From Kushneria sinocarnis (GTDB taxonomy: Bacteria > Pseudomonadota > Gammaproteobacteria > Pseudomonadales > Halomonadaceae): a DNA stretch of 64,000 nt. Numbering within the stretch: position 1 is the first letter of the stretch; each line of letters starts with the position of its first letter. Under the pieces are notes generated by a model. That model was given only the letters and a program-made list of their open reading frames with translations, did not search any database and was not told the origin of the DNA. The translations under genes were made by a program, and so were the position numbers. Below are positions 59,866 through 64,000 of the stretch, piece by piece. The DNA is taken from assembly GCF_003633775.1 (NCBI RefSeq), contig NZ_RBIN01000003.1, positions 186,001 to 250,000 of the forward strand. Direction: 5' to 3'.

Positions 59866-61728
59866 ATGTTTCCATTTACCGCCGTTGTGGGCCACGACCG
59901 GCTCAAGACCGCGCTCATCCTGGCCACACTGGACCCGCGTCTGGGTGGCGTGCTGATCAGCGGGCCCCGCGGCACCGCCAAATCCACGCTGGCCCGAGGC
60001 CTTGCCGAGCTGCTGCCGGAGCAGGATGCCCGGCTGGTCACCCTGCCGCTGGGGACCAGCGAGGAACAGCTGATCGGCACGCTGGATCTAGAACAGGCGC
60101 TGGGCAACGGCAGCCTGGCCTTCCAGCCCGGCCTGCTGCATCGTGCCCATCACGGCGCGCTCTACATTGACGAAGTCAATCTGCTCCCCGACACGCTGGT
60201 CGATCAGCTGCTCGATGTTGCTGCCAGTGGCATCAACCGGATCGAACGAGACGGCATCAGTCATGAGCATCCGGCGGACTTCCTGCTGATCGGCACCATG
60301 AATCCCGAGGAAGGCGAGCTCCGCCCTCAGCTGACCGATCGCTTCGGGCTCTTCATGATGCTGGATGATACCTTCGATGCCGAGCAGCGCATGACCATCG
60401 TCGAGCGCCGCCTCGCCTATGACCGCAATCCCGACGCCTTTCGAGCCGAATGGCAGCCCCGCCAGCAGGCGCTTCGCACACGGCTTGACGAGGCTCGTTC
60501 CCGTCTGCCGACCGTGCAGCTGCCGGCCATGCTGGCCCGGGAAATTGCCGAACGCTGTATGCAGGCCGGCGTGGAGGGCGTGCGTGCCGATCTCTGCTGG
60601 CAGCGCGCCGCGCTGGCACATGCGGCCTGGCAGCAGCGCAGCATGGTCGAGCAATCGGATCTCGACGCAGTCCAGGCGCTGGTACTCGATCATCGCCGGA
60701 CACGCCCGCCCGAGTCCTCGGCTTCCAACCCGCCCGATGAGGGCTCCTCCACGCATTCAGCAGGCGGCGCCCCGGAGCGTCAGCGACCGACGGTCGAGCG
60801 ACCCGATCTGGACCAGCAACAGAGTCGGAACACCGACGCCTCCGGCGCTGACCATCCGCAGGAGCATCAGGCGCAGGCACCCTCGCAGGGCGATGATTCC
60901 GGCCACGCCGGTGACCATGGCAGGCTCGAGGCTCCCGCCACGCCCACTCGCGTTGCCATGGCGGAAATACAGTGGCCTTCAGCGCCCCGCCGGACAGCAC
61001 CACACCACGCAGGCAAACCACCTGCCGCGGATCGGCACGGTGCCCATGCCGGCCCGAGCGCGACTCGGCACGGGGTCGAGACGCCACGGTGCAGCTCTTT
61101 TGACAGGCCTCGCATTCACTGGCCACGCACGCTCATGAGTGCCGTTCGTCGGCAGCGCCCGCTGTCCGAGAGCCTTCATCATCATCCGCCCCGGACGAAC
61201 TCGAGTACGCTGCAGTGCCTGCTGGTCGACACTTCCGCTTCCGGCATCGATGCTCACGGGGCCACGCCGATCATCGCGGTACTGCAATCACTGCTCGAGC
61301 GTGCCTACCGATCGCGACACGAGGTCATGGTGCTGGGATTCGGCGGCAATGGCTGTCACTGGCTGCTCGAGCCCCAGCGCGCACCACGCAACCCGTCTCC
61401 CTTGCTGTCACGGCTGCATTTCGGCGGAGGCACGCCCCTGCGCGAAGCACTGGCAACGGCACAGCAGAGACTGGCACGGATGGCGCAGCGTTCGCCGGCA
61501 CGCCACCTTCAGAGCTGGCTGATTACCGACGGCCGCTCGCGCGACACCATTGACGCACTGGCCTGGCCCGGTCAGCTGACCGTGCTGGATACCGAACAGG
61601 CCCGGGTGCCGCTGGGCCACTGCCGCCATATCGCTGCCACCCTGAAGGCCGAATACATCACCACCCGGGCGCTGTCAGCCGGCAGCGCCACTAACGCCTT
61701 TATCCCATCCTCGGAGCGCCATCCATGA
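59866..61728 (+). CDS. Fused AAA+/VWA chelatase subunit (ChlI-ChlD type) of cobalamin synthesis
   Basis: A 620-residue protein joining a magnesium-chelatase ChlI-like AAA+ ATPase to a ChlD-like integrin domain. Walker A is GPRGTAKST (residues 33-41), Walker B LYIDEVNLLP (about 101-110), and an arginine-finger region TMNPEEGELRPQLTDRFG (about 145-162). A Pro/Gln/His-rich linker spans about 285-420, and the VWA domain has MIDAS DTSAS (about 454-458) with a later GGGTPL. It is expected to energise cobalt insertion by CobN, whose gene is not in the window. First gene after the B12 riboswitch; overlaps cobO by four bases. Confidence 0.88.
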   Translation: MFPFTAVVGHDRLKTALILATLDPRLGGVLISGPRGTAKSTLARGLAELLPEQDARLVTLPLGTSEEQLIGTLDLEQALGNGSLAFQPGLLHRAHHGALYIDEVNLLPDTLVDQLLDVAASGINRIERDGISHEHPADFLLIGTMNPEEGELRPQLTDRFGLFMMLDDTFDAEQRMTIVERRLAYDRNPDAFRAEWQPRQQALRTRLDEARSRLPTVQLPAMLAREIAERCMQAGVEGVRADLCWQRAALAHAAWQQRSMVEQSDLDAVQALVLDHRRTRPPESSASNPPDEGSSTHSAGGAPERQRPTVERPDLDQQQSRNTDASGADHPQEHQAQAPSQGDDSGHAGDHGRLEAPATPTRVAMAEIQWPSAPRRTAPHHAGKPPAADRHGAHAGPSATRHGVETPRCSSFDRPRIHWPRTLMSAVRRQRPLSESLHHHPPRTNSSTLQCLLVDTSASGIDAHGATPIIAVLQSLLERAYRSRHEVMVLGFGGNGCHWLLEPQRAPRNPSPLLSRLHFGGGTPLREALATAQQRLARMAQRSPARHLQSWLITDGRSRDTIDALAWPGQLTVLDTEQARVPLGHCRHIAATLKAEYITTRALSAGSATNAFIPSSERHP

Positions 61729-62333
61729 GCCAGCCATCAGACGAGTCGGCGCGTCATCAACGACGCATGGCGCGCAAGAAACAGGTGGTCGATGAGCGCA
61801 TCGCCGCTGCCAGCGAAGAGCGTGGCGTACTGATCCTGATGAAGGGCAATGGCAAGGGCAAGAGCAGCTCCGGCTTCGGTACCATGGCTCGCGCACTGGG
61901 TCACGGGCAGCGCTGCGGGGTCATCCAGTTCATCAAGGGGCGCCGCGAAACCGGCGAGTATCGCTTTTTCCGGGAGCATGAACAGGTCGATTTCCATGTC
62001 ATGGGCCACGGCTTCAGCTGGGAGACCCGTGACCTGGAACAGGACCGTGCCGCCGCCGGGCAGGCGTGGCAACTCGCCGAGCAGCTGCTGAGCGATGCGC
62101 GCTACGACTTCCTGCTCTTCGATGAACTCTCCTACATGCTCAAGTACGGCCATCTCGAAGCAGAGCGCGTTGCCTACGCCATCGCCGAACGGCCGCGCCA
62201 TCAGAACGTGATCGTGACCGGGCGCACCATGGCGCGTGAACTGCAGGCGATCGCCGATACCATCAGCGTCATCCACGATGAACAGCACGCCTTTCGCCTT
62301 GGCGTAAAGGCCCAGGCCGGCATCGAATACTGA
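61725..62333 (+). CDS. cobO: Cob(I)yrinic acid a,c-diamide adenosyltransferase
   Basis: Transfers adenosyl from ATP to the reduced cobalt (CobO/BtuR/CobA family). The 202-residue protein has the P-loop GNGKGKSSS (residues 41-49), VIQFIKGRRETGE (about 66-78), GHGFSWETRD (about 94-103) and DELSYMLKYG (about 133-142). A short basic N-terminal arm as in other BtuR proteins is present. It is coupled to the chelatase gene by ATGA overlap and followed by cbiA after 23 bases. Confidence 0.96.
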   Translation: MSQPSDESARHQRRMARKKQVVDERIAAASEERGVLILMKGNGKGKSSSGFGTMARALGHGQRCGVIQFIKGRRETGEYRFFREHEQVDFHVMGHGFSWETRDLEQDRAAAGQAWQLAEQLLSDARYDFLLFDELSYMLKYGHLEAERVAYAIAERPRHQNVIVTGRTMARELQAIADTISVIHDEQHAFRLGVKAQAGIEY

Positions 62334-62356
62334 AACTGCCGGACAGGGAGAGCGTC

Positions 62357-63733
62357 ATGACAGCTTTGCATACTGAAACGCGTCACTGCCCGGCCCTGCT
62401 GGTGGGCGCCATGGCCTCCGGTCAGGGCAAGACCACGGTCACGGCTGCACTGGCGCGCTACCATCGCCGTCAGGGGCGACAGGTCGCGGTATTCAAGACC
62501 GGGCCGGACTACCTTGATCCGCAGATCCTGGCAATGGCCGCCGAATCGCCGGTAGAGCCGCTCGATCTCTGGATGGCCGGTGAGGCCTGGTGTCGTCAGC
62601 AGCTTTATCAGGCCGCCGGCTGGGCCGATCTGATTCTGATCGAAGGCGCCATGGGGCTGTTTGACGGAACACCGTCCAGCGGCGATCTGGCAGCCCGTTT
62701 CGGTATCCCGGTCACCTGTGTCCTCAACGCCCGCGGCATGGCACAGACCGCTTCTGCCATCGCCCTGGGACTGGCACGCTATCGTGACGACATTCGCTTT
62801 CACGGCCTGATCGCCAACGCCGTCGGCAGCGAGCGCCATCGTCAGCTGATCGCCGACAGCCTGCCGGCCGACATCCCCCTGCTCGCGACCCTGCCCCGCC
62901 GCAATGAACTGGCTCTGCCCTCGCGCCATCTCGGCCTGATCCAGACCGGCGAAACGCCTGAGCGCGATGCCGAGCTGTGCCGTCAGCTGGATGCTGCCGC
63001 AGACACCCTGACCGACAGTCCCCTGATCGAACTGCCGCCAGCGGTTGGCTTTACACCCGGCGAAACGGAGATTCCCGAACCGGCGCTTGCCGGGCGTCGC
63101 ATCGCCATTGCCCGGGATGCCGCCTTTACCTTCCACTACGCCGCCAATCTGCGACTGCTCGAAGCGATGGGCGCAGAACTGCAGTTCTTTTCACCGCTGG
63201 CCGATGCCGCCCTGCCCGACGGGAGCGATGCCATCTGGCTCCCCGGCGGCTACCCGGAACTGCACGCCGCCGAACTGGCGGCCAATCGCACCATGATCGA
63301 TTCGCTGCACGCCGCCTGGCAGCGTGGGCTGCCCATGCTGGCCGAGTGCGGGGGCATGCTTTATCTCCAGCAATACCTGACCGATCTCGATGGCGCCACG
63401 CACACCATGGCCGGACTGCTGCCGGGCCGTGGCGAGATGCGCACCAAACGTGGCTGTCAGGGCATGCAGAGCGCGCCCCTGCCGGAGGGCACCCTGCGCG
63501 GTCACGCTCACCACCATGCCCGTAGCCATGACACACTGGCTCCACTCGCCCACGGCATTCGTTCGAGTCATACCGCGCCCGGCGAGGCGATCTATCGACA
63601 CGGGTCACTCACCGCCAGCTTCCTGCATCTGTTTTTTCCGTCGAATCCGAACGCCCTGGCGCAGCTGCTGACTTCGATCCAGTCCCCGACGGAACACGCC
63701 CGAACCGGGGAGCTTCATGGGACGACACCGTGA
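62357..63733 (+). CDS. cbiA: Cobyrinic acid a,c-diamide synthase (CobB/CbiA)
   Basis: ATP-dependent, glutamine-using amidation of the a and c side chains of the corrin ring. The 458-residue protein has an N-terminal dethiobiotin-synthetase-like domain with P-loop MASGQGKTT (about residues 18-26), TGPDYLDP (about 50-57) and EGAMGLFDG (about 96-104). A C-terminal triad glutaminase follows, with nucleophile C331 in LAECGGMLYL. A GGGAGAG site precedes the ATG. In aerobic naming it is cobB, acting on hydrogenobyrinate; anaerobic CbiA acts on cobyrinate, and the sequence alone does not separate them. The next gene starts within its stop. Confidence 0.94.
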   Translation: MTALHTETRHCPALLVGAMASGQGKTTVTAALARYHRRQGRQVAVFKTGPDYLDPQILAMAAESPVEPLDLWMAGEAWCRQQLYQAAGWADLILIEGAMGLFDGTPSSGDLAARFGIPVTCVLNARGMAQTASAIALGLARYRDDIRFHGLIANAVGSERHRQLIADSLPADIPLLATLPRRNELALPSRHLGLIQTGETPERDAELCRQLDAAADTLTDSPLIELPPAVGFTPGETEIPEPALAGRRIAIARDAAFTFHYAANLRLLEAMGAELQFFSPLADAALPDGSDAIWLPGGYPELHAAELAANRTMIDSLHAAWQRGLPMLAECGGMLYLQQYLTDLDGATHTMAGLLPGRGEMRTKRGCQGMQSAPLPEGTLRGHAHHHARSHDTLAPLAHGIRSSHTAPGEAIYRHGSLTASFLHLFFPSNPNALAQLLTSIQSPTEHARTGELHGTTP

Positions 63734-64000
63734 CGGCAGTACTCGGCATGGGCTGCCGACGCGGCTGCACGGTCGAAGCGCTCGAATCGCTGATGCTGGC
63801 CTGCCTGGCGCGCCATGGCTGGCCCGTGGCGAGAGTGGCGGCACTGGCCACGCTGAACGACAAGTGTCGCGAACCCGGTCTGCGGCAGCTGGCAGCCCGC
63901 TACCGCTGGCCGCTGCTGGGATTCGAACGCGAGCAGCTCGACAGCTGGCGTCAGGCCATCAGTCGGCCGAGTACGGCAGCCGCCAGACACATGGCCGTGA
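63730..64000 (+). CDS. CobE/CbiG C-terminal-like cobalamin protein (partial)
   Basis: The first 90 codons of a gene cut by the right edge, starting with GTG inside the cbiA stop (GTGA). The product opens AVLGMGCRRGCTVEALESLM and continues with LATLNDKCREPGLRQLAARY and PLLGFEREQL. This matches the CobE/CbiG C-terminal family (GxGCRRG, K...EPGL...LA). CobE acts around the ring-contraction steps in the aerobic pathway. It could be a stand-alone cobE or the front of a fusion; the missing end would decide. Confidence 0.78.
   Translation, partial: MTAVLGMGCRRGCTVEALESLMLACLARHGWPVARVAALATLNDKCREPGLRQLAARYRWPLLGFEREQLDSWRQAISRPSTAAARHMAV

Overview
The window is a 64 kb stretch of chromosome, about 60% G+C, from a gammaproteobacterium. 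The best guess is the halophilic Halomonadaceae (Halomonas, Chromohalobacter or Kushneria type) or a close relative. Reasons: a complete glycine betaine ABC transporter (proV-proW-proX), an NhaP2/CvrA-type cation antiporter, Pseudomonas-like gene orders (mltD-gloB-methyltransferase-rnhA-dnaQ; yihY with wrbA and DUF2069), a tusDCBE operon and an aerobic-type cobalamin pathway. The genus cannot be fixed from the sequence alone. Coding density is high and many genes overlap by the ATGA arrangement.

Layout. 0-2.5 kb: zinc-uptake genes znuC and znuB followed by a hisI paralogue, with a dihydroorotase-like gene end at the left edge; this looks like a zinc-limitation cluster. 2.5-5.5 kb: sufE, an orphan tyrosine recombinase and a divergent KfrA-like coiled-coil DNA-binding gene. 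5.5-14 kb: nfuA, B12-dependent metH, an Smr protein, yihY, wrbA, a DUF2069 gene and pdxH. 14-20 kb: the betaine transporter and a large Pat-type protein acetyltransferase. 20-25.5 kb: a histone-deacetylase-family amidohydrolase, a cupin regulator, DUF1244, moaB and moeA, an alpha-carbonic-anhydrase-like protein with altered metal ligands, and acpH. 25.5-28 kb: tusE, tusB, tusC, tusD, yccA and tRNA-Ser(UGA). 28-30 kb: several small unknown genes. 30-36 kb: a cvrA antiporter, a kinase-like protein, a TPP riboswitch with the thiZXY pyrimidine transporter, and mntR. 36-48.5 kb: a DnaQ/UvrC-type nuclease fusion, housekeeping hydrolases, sohB, nudC, dnaQ, rnhA, gloB, mltD, ycaO and a nitrilase-family amidase. 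48.5-53.6 kb: an accessory-looking strip of small orphans, a TupA-like ATP-grasp protein, tRNA-Pro(GGG), a PP1-like phosphatase and a lipoprotein. 53.6-64 kb: cobalamin biosynthesis.

How the genes work together. The minus-strand run cobT-cobS-cobU-cobC-cbiB-cobD-bluB makes the lower ligand, the aminopropanol linker and the assembled nucleotide loop. The divergent plus-strand run (chelatase AAA/VWA subunit, cobO, cobyrinate a,c-diamide synthase, start of a cobE-like gene) acts on the corrin ring and starts with a cobalamin riboswitch. The B12 made would serve MetH in the same window. Three nutrient circuits are visible (zinc, thiamine precursors, cobalamin), two of them with riboswitches that can be read directly. 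The betaine operon has its own well-formed promoter.

No CRISPR array, rRNA operon, insertion sequence or prophage was found. The points most worth a second look are the E-x-H...D replacement of the zinc ligands in the carbonic-anhydrase-like protein, the recombinase/KfrA divergent pair, the cluster of small unknown genes around 28-29.3 kb and the orphan-rich strip at 48.6-51.9 kb.
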